A program made the translations under genes and the position numbers. The notes under the pieces were generated by a model. That model saw only the letters and a program-made list of their open reading frames with translations, was not told the DNA's origin and ran no database searches. 23,688 nucleotides of DNA from Saccoglossus kowalevskii. Taxonomy: Eukaryota; Hemichordata; Enteropneusta; Harrimaniidae. The stretch spans positions 207,407 to 231,094 of the forward strand of contig NW_003158225.1 in NCBI RefSeq assembly GCF_000003605.2, read 5' to 3'. Of the stretch, positions 1 through 11,764 are shown piece after piece. How positions within the stretch are numbered: the stretch's first letter is position 1; each line of letters begins with the position of its first letter.

Positions 1-453
1 ACATGGGATAATAATGCAACAGTGGTGGGACACTCGTGGGGAAATAATACGACGGTGGTGGGACACTCATGGGATAATAATGCAACAGTGGTGGGACACT
101 CACAGGGAAATAATGCAACAGTGGTAGGACACTCATGGGGAATTAATACGACGATGGTGGGACACACATGGGATAATAATGCAACAGTGGTGGGACACTC
201 ATGGGGAAATAATACGACGGTGGTGGGACACTCATGGGATAATAATGCAACAGTGGTAGGACACTCATGGGATAATAATGCGACAGTGGTGGGACACTCA
301 TGGGGAAATAATACAACGGTGGTGGGACACTCATGGGATAATAATGCGACAGTGGTGGGACACTCATGGGGAAATAATACAACAGTGGTAGGACACTCAC
401 AGGACAATAATGCAACACTGGTGGGACACTCACAGGACAATAATGTGACAAAT
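1..453. repeat. 33-bp minisatellite, about 14 units, truncated by the left edge
   Basis: The unit is GTGGGACACTCATGGGATAA followed by TAATGCAACAGTG. Two variants (GAT...GCA and GGA...ACG) often alternate, implying a 66-bp higher-order period. Because 33 is a multiple of three, the plus frame is open from base 1 to a stop ending at 507 and reads VGHSWDNNATV per unit. A minus frame is open too. Coding status is therefore undecided; I lean to non-coding, but it could be the 3' end of a repeat-protein gene cut by the window edge. Confidence 0.9.
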
Positions 454-639
454 CAGACACCCGTCGGAAAACAATGCAACAGTGAGAAGATATTCACGGA
501 AGTCTAAATCAGAATTACATGTCACCAGATGGAATAATTATGCTCTCAAAATGGATTGCATCGATTCATATCTGGGAAATTCAAGTTGCAGAAATTTACA
601 TACAAAAAAGTAGAAGCAGCCTGTCGGCTGAGATAGCTC

Positions 640-1240
640 CGCTATTAGCAATGTACATTTCAATTAAAGAACTGAAGATATCATTAGAAAATGAACAATA
701 TGTATACCGTAGTATCAAAGCAATCACTTTTCACCAAAAATGACAAAAATACTCATCAAAATTAGATAATAGAAGAATAGAATATCATCATGAAATGAAT
801 AAATCCGAGAGAATCAATCAGATTTGCGGTTTTAACAAGAAGTCAAAAATATCACTTTTTAACAAAAAGGACAAAAATATTCATTAAAATTAGAGAATTG
901 AACAGAAGATATCATCATGAAATGAACAAATCTAAGAGAAGTCCACATGTAGTACCTACATGTATATATGTAATATCTAAGCAATCGGACTAGCAGTTTT
1001 AACAAGAAGTCGAAAATATCACTTTTTACCAAAAATATTCATCAAAATTAGAGATTTGAAGATCTCATAACAAAATGAACAACACTGAGAGAGGTCCCAA
1101 GTTACATATACACCAAGTATCAAAGCAATAACTATTGTAGTTTTCAAGAAGAAGTCGAAAAAAGTAAAAAGTTGACACGGACGACGGACAATCACTCATA
1201 TGATAAGCTCCACTCGACTAAGTCGACAGCGGAGCTAAAA
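640..1240. repeat. Dispersed repeat with degenerate internal tandem copies and a terminal hairpin
   Basis: A block containing ATCACTTTT, then ACAAAAATATTCATCAAAAT, a GAAGATATCAT stretch and ATGAACAA recurs with anchors at 723, 851 and 1018 (spacings 128 and 167). A partial earlier copy lies around 670-720. The region ends in a hairpin at about 1206-1236, where AGCTCCACTCGACT pairs with AGTCGACAGCGGAGCT. Repeats with this kind of AGCT-hairpin tail are common in mollusc genomes as I recall them; class and mobility are unknown. The 74-residue open frame at 519-743 overlaps the block and is probably repeat-derived. Confidence 0.6.
1206..1236. repeat. Hairpin at the end of the 640-1240 repeat
   Basis: Imperfect inverted repeat, AGCTCC...GGAGCT outside and CTCGACT/AGTCGA inside, with almost no loop. 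It marks the probable end of the upstream element. Confidence 0.6.
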
Positions 1241-2231
1241 ACAGGAAACTACATAATTTGTTAATGATTGAAATAAACAATGTCTATGGTTATTAAGACT
1301 TATTATAAATAAGCCAGCATAAATGGACACTTCTGTTAGAGATGTGAATCTAATAAAGCAAACACAGTAAATGCAGCATACAAACCCTGTGATCACATAG
1401 TGTATGTGAGTTGTTACCATGAATACACTTGTAAACACATTCATTTAACCATTCATCATTTACTCAATAATACCATCAATAATCAGTCCCTTGTTTTGTT
1501 GGATCCCAATATCCAATCCTAGAAAAATAGATTTGTATGTCCTGATGCAGCTTACATGTACAGTATAGATGAAATTTTAATGTATCCCATGTCCGGAACA
1601 AACACTGATATTAATTTGATGAAATTGTAGAAGCAAGTAAAATGATGTCTCCTTTATATTCTACAGTTTTCTTTAATCAGTTCCACGAATATAAATCCAC
1701 TAATCTTTATCTTGTCTAACCACTTTCTAAGTACCTTCATTAATTCACAACACTGATACTGAACTGTCAGAACCAATTTACAATGCAAAATGCCAGAATA
1801 CTGACCTGTACAATGGACATACACGTACAGTTGGTTTTGTATTCCAGATTCAGTTTGAAAGCAATTGCAATTTCTGAAATCTGGATTCACATTTCAAAAA
1901 AGAAGAAGAATTCAAAGCTTACAGATTTTTTAGATCTATAAAAATTCAATATATATTTGTAAAAAAATATTTTGCAGTTATGTCATATTTTATTATGAAT
2001 GGTAATCACAGCATGAAACAATTAGAGAGGTTCAATGCACATGTACCAATAATAATAATGACAAGTGTCGGGTTTTTCATATTCCATAAATCTAACGGCA
2101 ACTCATTGTAGCATGAAGATGATACATGTAGTCGGCCAATAATCATCTGCCATTATTCAGTGGAAATGCAAGCATTGTTATAGCAGAACAGTCATTGCAC
2201 AATATTGTGTTTGATATAGATCTCATTCATT
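1241..2231. other. About 1 kb without recognised features
   Basis: AT-rich unique-looking sequence. Minus-strand open frames at 1235-1444 and 1654-1890 have no recognisable motif and appear to be chance. I see no RNA gene or repeat. Confidence 0.6.
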
Positions 2232-3319
2232 GAGTTTCCATTAACCCTTTGCCAAACACCAATGGCTGGGTTTCTGCTAAACCTTTGTCACCATTGGCTG
2301 GGTTTCTGCTAACCTCTCCACCAGTCACCAATTGGCGGGTTTCCACTAGCCCTTCACCAGTCACCAATGGCTTGGTTTCTGCAAAACTTTCACAAGTCAC
2401 CAATGGCTGGGTTTCCACTAACCCTTTGCCAATTACCAATACTAGTAGACGGATTTCTACTAACCCTTCACCACTAACCAATGGCTGGGCTTCCACAAGC
2501 ACCTTCACCAGTCACCATGGCTGGGTTTCTGCTAAACCTTCACCAGTCACCAATGGCTGGGTTTCTGCTAAACCTTCGCCAGTTACAAATGGCTGGGTTT
2601 CTGCTAAATCTTCACTAGTCACAAATGGCTTGGTTTCTGCTAAACCTTCACCAGTCACCAATGGCTGGGTTTCTGCTAAACCTTCACTAGTCACAAATGG
2701 CTTGGTTTCTGCTAAACCTTCACCAGTCACCAATGGCTGGGTTTCTGCTAAACCTTCACTAGTCACAAATGGCTGGGTTTCTGCTAAACCTTCACTAGTC
2801 ACAAATGGCTGGGTTTCTGCTAAACCTTCAGCAGTCACCAATGGCTGGGTTTCTGCTAAACCTTCACCAGTCACCAATGGCTGGGTTTCTGCTAAACCTT
2901 CAGCAGTCACCAATGGCTGTGTTTCTGCTAAACCTTCAGCAGTCACCAATGGCTGGGTTTCTGCTAAACCTTCACCAGTCACCAATGGCTGGGTTTCTGC
3001 TAACCCTACACCACTAACCAATGGCTGGGTTTCTGCTAAACCTTCACCAATAGCCGGGCATCCACTAGCCCTTCACCAGTCACCAATGGCTGGGTTTCTG
3101 CTAAACCTTCACTAGTCACCAACGGCTTGGTTTCTGCTAACCCTACACCACTAACCAATGGCTGGGTTTCTGCTAAACCTTCACCAATAGCCGGGCATCT
3201 ACTAGCCCTTCACCAGTCACCAATGGTTGGGTTTCTGCTAAAACTTCACCAGTCACCAATGATTGGGTTTCTGCTAAACCTTCACTAGTCACCAATGGTT
3301 GGGTTTCCACAAACACTTT
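2232..3319. repeat. 36-bp minisatellite, about 30 units
   Basis: The unit is approximately AATGGCTGGGTTTCTGCTAA then ACCTTCACCAGTCACC. Variants CACCAG, CACTAG and CAGCAG are interleaved. Edge units (2232-2500) are most diverged, as expected for a tandem array homogenised in its centre. Because 36 is a multiple of three, long frames are open on both strands (NGWVSAKPSPVT on plus, LAETQPLVTGEG on minus). These are by-products of the repeat; I do not call a gene. A second-order duplication of about 137 bp lies near 3001-3240. Confidence 0.93.
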
Positions 3320-4671
3320 GACATGTACTAATGCCACAGTGCATATATTCATAAAATGGGATTATTATTCAGACTCAAACAGTGGCAACTTAAGTAAAAA
3401 CCACAACAAATAAGTTAAAATTATTGATGAAAATGAAACCCACTTACAAAATTGTCAGTTAATATAAAATGTTAAATCCAGTTGATAGCCAGCTTCAAAA
3501 TAAAATAACACTTGGACTGTACTTGTACAGACTTCGATATTATTTTAGTTTTTTTATTTGTTCTCTGCACATGGCAGCCAAAAAATGTGCAAAACCAAAT
3601 GTTTGTTGGAATTAAATATTCCATTCACCATATTCATAAATCATATTACACACACCATGGGAAAACAAATACTATAGAATTTTTCTTGTGAAAGTAACTT
3701 TGATGTTACATAAAAATAAGTCTGGATATCAATTTCCCAGCAGTATACATATTCACAGTGAAAAGAATCAGTCAATTCATCACCCATAATGCAATGTGGC
3801 TATTCACTACACTGTTGCTATTCACTGTACTGTTGTAACTTACAGCCCTGGGCCAATGTTCCAGAATATTCTACCATGTAACTATTAAATCACATTACTT
3901 TATCCTAAATACCATAGAAAATATTGACAGATAATAAAATTCACATTACCACGGCAATTCAGATATCAATTCAAATTACTTGGGGGTAAACAAATTGACC
4001 TGAAATCCGTGGAAGCTAAGTTTGAAGTTAGAAACACGTACATATATATATGTAATTGTCTTATTTTATTAGTGGGCACAGGAAAAATGTTCTGCATAAA
4101 AACAAATGTACCTAACAGTTTCCCTTGCATGAGCATTGTTGACAATGTATGTTAACGAAAGGTCTACACGTGTCTTGTTCCCAATACATGTCTATTCACC
4201 ATACCATTAGCTGCTAACATAAGAATCTCAAAAACAGACCTATTGAACACCTGTTTGATTACTGCGACTATTATGATTCCATGACAATACATTCCTTTAT
4301 TATCTGTCTGTAGGGGTTAGGGGTCACATGTCAAATAAGAGACATACGCGGGGGGGGGGGAATAATCAAATAACTAATAATTCATTAGTTACTAATAATT
4401 ATGTATTAATTAATTAAGATTTGCTCCATTAAATGCAGTGAGTCCATGAAAAGAAACAAAAACATAGTTCTGGTTTTAGGTTAACATCTATTGCTGATGG
4501 TCTGAAACACAACATTAATGAGGAACTAGAAGCTTTCAGATAACTGCAATGATCAAGGTAATAATGACATTTTTTTAAAACTCTTTCACATTTTGTCTGG
4601 TATTCTTTTAAAAATTTTTTCCCACTATGCAATAAATACAATCTGGTAACAAACATGTATGTAGCAAAGTA
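3320..4671. other. Spacer without a gene
   Basis: AT-rich sequence between two tandem arrays. It holds a run of ten G at about 4351-4360 and an AT-rich imperfect palindrome around 4371-4419. No coding or RNA feature was recognised. Confidence 0.6.
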
Positions 4672-5588
4672 CAATGGGTATAATTACATGTACAATGTAA
4701 AGTGTATAATACATGTACAATGTAATGGGTATAACTACATGTACAATGTAATGTGTGTAATACATGTACAATGTAATGGGTGTAATTACATGTACAATGT
4801 AACATGTATAATTACATGCACAATGTAAAGTGTATAATTACATGTACAATGTAATGGGTATAATTACATGTACAATTATGTAATGTGTATAATTCCATGT
4901 ATAATTACAGGTACGTAACAATATAACATGTATAATTATATGAGCAATTTAATGGGTATAACTACATGTACAATGTAACATGTATAATTACATGTACAAT
5001 GTAATGGGTATAACTACACATACAATGTAACATGTATAATTACATGTACAATGTAATGGGTATGATTACATGTACAATGTAATGGGTATAACTACATGTA
5101 CAATGTAACATGTATAATTACATGTACAATGTAAAATGTATAATTACATGTACAATGTAATGGGTATGATTACATGTACAATGTAATGGGTATAATTACA
5201 TGTACAATGTAATGGGTATAATTACATGTACAGTTATGTAATGTGTGTAATTCCATGTATAATTACAAGTATGTAACAATATAACATGTATAATTATATG
5301 AGCAATTTAATGGGTATAACTACATGTACAATGTAACATGTATAATTACATGTACAATGTAATGGGTATAACTACACATACAATGTAATGTGTATAATTA
5401 CATGTACAATGTAACGGGTATGTTTACATGTACAATGTAATGGGTATAATTACATGTACAATGTAATGTGTGAAATTACATGTATAATTACAAGTACGTA
5501 ACGATGTAACGTGTATAATGGCATGAACAATGTAATGTGTATAATTACATGTACAATGTAACATGTATAATTACATGAACATTGTAAC
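4672..5588. repeat. 26-bp AT-rich satellite with higher-order structure
   Basis: The unit is TATAATTACATGTACAATGT then AATGGG, about 35 copies. Each contains the TACATGTA palindrome and a near-inverted TTACAT...ATGTAA pair, so single strands could fold repeatedly. A variant block (AATTCCATGTATAATTAC, then TATATGAGCAATTTAATGG) occurs at about 4891 and again at 5249, a spacing of 358 bp, with a related anchor near 5474. No coding potential. Confidence 0.93.
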
Positions 5589-8500
5589 AAATTACATTAA
5601 ACTTTTGAATAAATATAATTTACACATTTTTATTATAATATATATCAGACAAAATAGACATAATACTTTTATTATTATAATACAGTTTATTAGGTATATT
5701 TTTAGAGATTTTAACTGTTTACTTTTTCATTTCCTTCCTGTTCATTCAAGATGTCACCAAAAAGCAATGATCACTTAGGCAACCCAGCATATTTATCTAG
5801 AACCAATCAGTTAATGGGTTACCAGTATTAAATAATTGAATTCTGGTCAAATCAAAACAACAGTTGGATGAAATTCAAATGACGCCCAGATTTTACTACA
5901 TAATTCAAATAATAAAAATGAAAAAAATATTTTCAGTCACGTAAAGATAAAAAAAATAACTAGAAAATAAAATTTAACTTCTAATTTAAAGTTAGAGGGC
6001 ATTGATATTTTTATTTCACTTCCTCCTGAGGATCACCGCAACTCCCTGCCTAAAGAAAAAGCCCATTAAAAATGTTATGAATTTCCTGAATGCACTTTGC
6101 GACTCAAGTACGTAAAATCACAAGTACCATAGTCGTTGCAAGGCCAAATTTGTTGTGAACAATGTATATTTTGTACACATTTTACACACAACACATCAGA
6201 CATCAGAGTCACCACTGGTCTTTAAAGTACCACAGTCGTCATGTAACGCGTGTTCGAATCTCATGTACAAGTAAACAAAGTATTTACACACGCTGTATAC
6301 ATACATGCCATACCAGAAAGACGGCGCAGCACTGCAATTATGTCACCTTATAGTGATTTACAGTACCTTTAGAATGGAGGGCTAAATTTTTGGTTTAGTG
6401 TTAGTCATTGTCACACATGTCCCAGGGTTATATATAGTTGTGGTGTCATTTGGTTCCTCGTACCAAAGTAAAAACTAATCATCCTATGGTAGCAGTGTTA
6501 CTTGATGTTAAATTGAGTCATTTTCAAAGATTACGTAAACAAGGTTTGAACCTACATTTAGAATCATTTGAGGGACCAATCATGAAGACAATAAGAATTA
6601 TCTAACAGGTGGGTCACATGACATGACCTTTAATTTTATTACACATGTATAAGCGGCTTAGGACTGAAAGTTGTTAGACCAGTGGATTTTTATAAGCTTA
6701 ATCTTACATAAGTTTTTTTTTCACATGTACTAGATTCTGATTTAAGTTACAATTACAGACAAACTATCATATGTAAAATAATGCCTGGGAAACTATGTGA
6801 ACAATATTGTCCTACGGTATAATCGAGAAAACAATAATTGCTGGTTTAAGCGAATCTGCACTTAATTCATGTTTTGTTTATGTTACTGAGCCTCAGATAT
6901 TTGCCTATTATCATCACACATGTCAGTTTGAAAGGTGCGTGTCCCACATTTTTTGGCAATTTCACATACCAGTGAAGTGCACCATACACGGCAGAATTAG
7001 GAAATGTTTAACAGATACAGCATTTGTTTTGAATTACGTCTCTGAGCTTTACGTCATGCGATAAGTTATGAATGTTCGTTCGATTCGGACAAACAAATGA
7101 GTAAACAAAAAATAAAATAGCGAAAGTACGCTTTGCTTTGTACAACAAGCAATAACCTCGGTATTCATAACAAATCACTGAAATGTTGGAAATGTTTTTA
7201 TCATCCGCTCAGATTGTCATCATTTGATCTGTTTCACGCACTGTGCCACGTTCTATGATTAAGAGATTTCTATTTTTAGTGAGATCTTGTAATCGTGATA
7301 AATGCTATTGAGGTAGATCAATATCTTTCTGACGTCATCCCAGCATGTCTGGTTATTGTGTTTAGTCACTTGACCGATTTGTTTGACCCACCATGTTGTG
7401 AACTCCTGAAGTAAGCTATTACAACAGGTAAAAAAAAACAGTATACATGTAGTCCTGGCATAACTCAACTTTAATGCTTTAAATTTAAAGTGACTATCAA
7501 TGTCATCAATAATTTCAACTTAGTCTTTGTAGTATTTACTAGTGTTACTAATATAATACATATTTATGCAGATTATTTAGATATGTAGCAGTTTTTAAAC
7601 CTTTTCACCACCAGACTTTTTCGCCCAAATTTGTTAGCATTTTTTTCCTACATTCTTCAATATTTTTGGGAATGAACCCTAATTTTGGAGCAGGCAAACA
7701 AAATTTGAGTCAATTTTCAGTTTTACTCAAACATTTTGCTATTTTTGTCCCAATCTTCTAAAGGAAAGTGCAGACTACAAACAGGACTATTTCGTGAATA
7801 TTAGTTGAAAAGAGGGAACTGGCGGTGAAAAGGTTAAAGCAAGCTAAGCTAGCTAAAAGTTGGAACATACATACGAAAACCTGCCAGTCAAGCCGAAAAA
7901 AAACATCTTTGTGGTACATTATATATTGCTTTGCGCTACATACTGCTAGAGGACATGATACCATCTTGCCGCCATTCAGGCAGCACATGTCTTTAAATGA
8001 ACCTTTGAAAATATCTCAAAAACTTGTTGAACAAAAACAATTTTTCTTTTCCATGAATCAATGATTAATTTACTATTCTAGAAAAGTCACAATTTGGCGA
8101 TTATTTCAATTTTGGTGGGTAAAAATTGCTGTTAATTTAAGTGAATGTGCAGCTAAAATCAATCGTTAAATTATTGTTAGGACTAAGAGATATATTTTAA
8201 TAGAAGATGTTTTTCTGTTCAGTCATATGGGAGATATTCACATTGAATCAATATAAGGTTTGTTATTATTTTATTTGGAAATTCACAAAATTAAATGTCA
8301 CAACTTTTGGAAATATTAGTATTATGATTCAAAAATAGAACTAATATTACTACCTATGTTAGTTGTATTTAGCATGTACGTGAAGCAAAAATCGAACAGC
8401 AACTTATTGTAGTGAAGGCAATAAACAACACAGTCAATAAATCATGCAATATACCTGGTTTCGATCAGTATAACTCACAAACATAATAACTTGGAAATGA

Positions 8501-9723
8501 CATAATGACACAATGATAAATCAGTCAAGGGCAGTGGTCCAAGGTATAGAGACTACCCAAAAGTACCGGTAGTATTGTAAAATACTTTATCACTTTTTGG
8601 GTGTTTTTTATGGGGTTTATTTTCACTGATTTTCGATGAGTTGAATGTAAAATATAGGAAAAAGATATATCTGCAGGATTTTAGTTTCACTGAATATCCT
8701 TCAGCGAAAATAGCAAAAATAAATTCTGAGTGAAAATAAAGTATTCTACAATAACATAACATGACTGTTAGAAATAAGTAGAAATGCCTCTCAACTGATA
8801 TACCCACAAATGTATGGACCGCCTTATACTAAGTGAGTTGGTTATTTCAATGTATTCACAACTGATGCACTAACCAACAAAATGTCTGGCCATCAGCTTT
8901 TGGAATTGGTAGCCCAGTCAATCTCCAACAAATTTGTTTTAATTTTGAGAGCCCTAGTGTCACAATGAAGCTAGCCTCACTAGTACTGGCGAACAAAAAC
9001 TCTGCTGTTCCATGTTTTATATTAATATTAATAATAATAAACTTTATTGATATCGTATATAGTTTCTTGAGTTAAATTACAATAAAGTGAGGATGAAATA
9101 AAAAAAAAATTACTTTTGGTTGGAGATATGCTATATATATAAATTTAAACTAATTTTGTTGCACATGATTGGCATCTGTCGTGTTAATTTGATAGAAAAC
9201 GAGTATCATCAGAAAAATATTTGTTTTATTGTTGAGTTCTTGATATCACACGGACATTTAGTTTTAATTAGATAACCCTTTTTACTGGTCCGAGGATAAC
9301 CCTGCCTTTTTTGGTATATGCGATCCTTGAATTATTTTTCATCAATACTCTACTCAACTGCAGTGCTACTCAAAATAACTGCAATACAGTGGAATAATGT
9401 ACTTGGATCAATTACCAATGAACACAGACTGGGCTTGATCGACGTGTGCGAATTGAAATCTCAGATTTGAACTGCGGTCAAGTCGAGAAGCAGGAAGTAA
9501 AAACAAAAAATCATTTCAGGTCACGAATTAATGTGACCCCGTGACAGGACTTCAACGGCGCTGTGATCATATGAAAGGAAACTAACAATGGTTGGGTGGA
9601 AAACAGTCGAAGGGATGTTCAACTTAAGTCGTTGTCCCTTTAGGATTGAAAATGATCATCAAGTACTCTCCAAGTAGCCATGCCTGACTAGATGCACCTT
9701 TACAGCAATTGTGTGACACTTAC
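5589..9723. other. Non-coding stretch, presumably PLCG first intron
   Basis: AT-rich with no recognisable exon. The open frames at 6807-7064, 7825-8064 and 8553-8807 resemble no known family. Small items: a GGTCAC/GTGACC palindrome at 9519-9538, an (AAT)n-like tract near 9027-9045, and a weak candidate terminal exon near 6016-6049 described under findings. If PLCG continues off the left edge, all of this is intron. Confidence 0.6.
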
Positions 9724-9922
9724 CCGCCCCTTCTGCCCTTCCTAGCACTCGGCTCCAAATAATCTGCCTCGTTTCTAGTTTCACTTGAAAAGTCCTTTTT
9801 TCGGGCCGTTTCTTTGGGAAAAATTTGGTCATAACAACTCCAAGCTCGAGTTTACGTAGGAGTTCGTTCAACTCTGGCGAGTGGGGACTCATTTCCCCGT
9901 TGTGGAGCGCACAAGCGGCCAT
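9724..9922 (-). CDS. PLCG1: Phospholipase C gamma, first coding exon only (partial gene)
   Basis: PLC-gamma hydrolyses PIP2 to IP3 and DAG downstream of receptor tyrosine kinases. This exon encodes 66 residues and one base of the next codon. Residues 26-57 (LELGVVMTKFFPKK, then FQVKLETRQIIWSR) align with the start of the N-terminal PH domain of vertebrate PLCG1, including the VMT..., FQVKLETRQ and WSR core, and residues 62-66 match its EGA. The exon ends at a perfect GTAAGT donor (intron begins 9723), which explains why the reading frame loses similarity there. The ATG at 9922 gives MAACALHNG and fits the family start; the frame stays open to 10057, so a longer N-terminus cannot be excluded. 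It is closer to PLCG1 than to PLCG2, but invertebrates usually have one PLCG. The remaining PH, EF, X, SH2, SH3, Y and C2 regions were not found in 1-9723 and should lie to the left. Confidence 0.9.
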
Positions 9923-11596
9923 GTTAGTTTCTTTCCACCTCAAGATACATAAACCACTGAAGAGACCAATGGAGAAGTTCCGGTCGAGTGGTTGAGTCCA
10001 AATATCGCGGGGGTTCGATAAAATGTTGCAATATATACTTGGACTATGATATAACACGTAACAGCTATCAACATATGTAGCATTTGTGACGATGTTTTAA
10101 AATGCGGGCACAACCAATTGCATTTCTAGCAGGCTCGACATTCATAACTTTACGAACCCTACATTAAAATGGTTTGACCCAGCGAGTTAAACAAAGACAA
10201 CCGTAGGTTTACTGGATTATGCATTATATATTACATAATACTTTGATCACAAAGATTTACCGCACTGTTTAGAGTGGTATCTGAACATTGGAGTTAAACA
10301 AGATCTTGTTTAGCTCCATGTTCTGAACTAGCAACTGAAATTTGTGAATGTCAGAACACAACAAGTCACGCTTGACATATATACAGTGGCAATACAATCC
10401 CGACGTCTTATCGCCCAGGCATTATACAACACAATACAAGATACCAATTAAAACATTTTTTTACAATTTAAATCTTTCTACTAAAACTAGGCGATATTTT
10501 TTTTTCTCTCATATTTAATATTATTTTGATTTGTCAGGGTGAAACACAGATTGCATTTTAACACGTTACAGAATCAGTGACCGCGCCAACATGATATTAT
10601 AGTATTCAGATAAGATCCTGAAGATAAGATTAGATAGAACTTCTAAAACAACCGTACATTTCTAGCTTGGTACATAATATGTCAAATAAGCTAATATTAT
10701 ACTAATCTAATTAATACTAAATGTAGTTTGTATCTCTAAGCACAGAAATTTGTTGCTGTTTTTTGTAATAATTTTTGTATATGTACACTACAGAGAGGTT
10801 AGCCCCATCACATACGGCAGAAGTTAGAATATAGAAGTTTATTCGAAATACTGCCAATAAGAAATAATTTGAACTATTTGGTCTTTCCTCAACGCCCCTT
10901 TGAATTCTTAATTTATGTTATGTTATGTATAGCAATGTTTAAAATCGTCCCCCTTCTTTGCGTCAGTGCACATAAGTCTGTTCATAATCACTGACATTTT
11001 ACATTGAGTTCATACTGTGGTGTTTTGGGTTGTGGATATCGGTCCGCGCTAGCTTGTGTCAACCGATTCTAAATTGAGCCAGTGTTTTGACTATCTTTAA
11101 ATATTTATTTGCATTTTTCTGTTTAATGTTAACTGGAAAGCGCAAATACTAACTGGAACGAGCCATTACGTGAGCGAGCGTTAGCGAATTATCTTCAAGT
11201 TGTCAATTATCCAAATTAATTATCGTAATTATATTATTTGTCGCCAATGATGTTTTCAATGTCAGAAGAGAGCAAACCTATAGTATATCTCCGGTACTTC
11301 CGGATAGTGCTCGATATATAGTTTTTGCTACCTTGTAAGACAGATTGATTACTAGTCTGATACAAATTATTCATATTATTGGTGGATTTCAGACTTGGCT
11401 TACGTAACAATATAATTCCAATTTTAACTAAACCGTTCTTTATTTAGTTGGTTAAAGCGCGGTAGTCGTCGCGATGCGCATGTGCGAGATAAATGGGTCT
11501 CATATAAACACAGATGGCGACTTTGACTGTTGCGCAGATCAACGAGTACGAACTGAGACATTTCCAAGCTTTAATTGGGTAATTTTCATGTTATTG
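9923..11596. other. Upstream region of the PLCG exon
   Basis: Immediately 5' of the PLCG start (minus strand), so it should contain the 5' UTR and possibly the promoter. A TATATATT sequence on the minus strand near 10030-10038 is a possible TATA element, which is weak evidence in AT-rich DNA. The 41-bp palindrome at 10283-10323 lies about 360 bp upstream of the start codon. The plus-strand open frame running into the N gap is not a recognisable gene. Confidence 0.4.
10283..10323. repeat. Near-perfect 41-bp palindrome
   Basis: GAACATTGGAGTTAAACAAG is followed at once by its inverse complement, with centre AGATCT, one unpaired T and one G-T type mismatch. The arms extend weakly to 10281-10325. 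It has no loop, so it can form a cruciform or a perfect hairpin in RNA. The origin is unknown; a collapsed foldback element is possible. Confidence 0.85.
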
Positions 11597-11764
11597 NNNN
11601 NNNNNNNNNNNNNNNNNNNNNNNNNNNNNNNNNNNNNNNNNNNNNNNNNNNNNNNNNNNNNNNNNNNNNNNNNNNNNNNNNNNNNNNNNNNNNNNNNNNN
11701 NNNNNNNNNNNNNNNNNNNNNNNNNNNNNNNNNNNNNNNNNNNNNNNNNNNNNNNNNNNNNNNN
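11597..11764. other. Assembly gap (168 N)
   Basis: A run of N. Any open frame shown across it is meaningless. The true length may differ from 168. Confidence 0.99.

Noticed and set aside
2512-3021. 169-residue minus-strand open frame of ETQPLVTGEGLA repeats
   Set aside because: It is the complementary reading of the same minisatellite, with no start context or domain.
2249-3115. 288-residue plus-strand open frame
   Set aside because: It lies entirely inside the 36-bp minisatellite. Frames on both strands are open because the unit length is a multiple of three, and the unit variants include many amino-acid changes.
1-5588. CRISPR-like array
   Set aside because: The arrays are contiguous tandem repeats without unique spacers, in a eukaryotic genome.
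6240-6265. tRNA-like B box (GTGTTCGAATCTC)
   Set aside because: I could not fold a cloverleaf or find a matching A box at the right distance; at most a tRNA-derived repeat fragment.
6807-7064. 85-residue plus-strand open frame
   Set aside because: No recognisable domain, no splice context, and the length is expected by chance in this much sequence.
9923-10057. Longer N-terminus for the PLCG exon (ATG at 10057)
   Set aside because: The upstream 45 residues have no similarity to the family, whereas MAACALHNG at 9922 sits at the expected start.
11440-11520. tRNA A-box-like word (TAGTTGGTTAAAGCGC)
   Set aside because: No convincing B box or acceptor stem follows; could be a SINE remnant but is not supportable.
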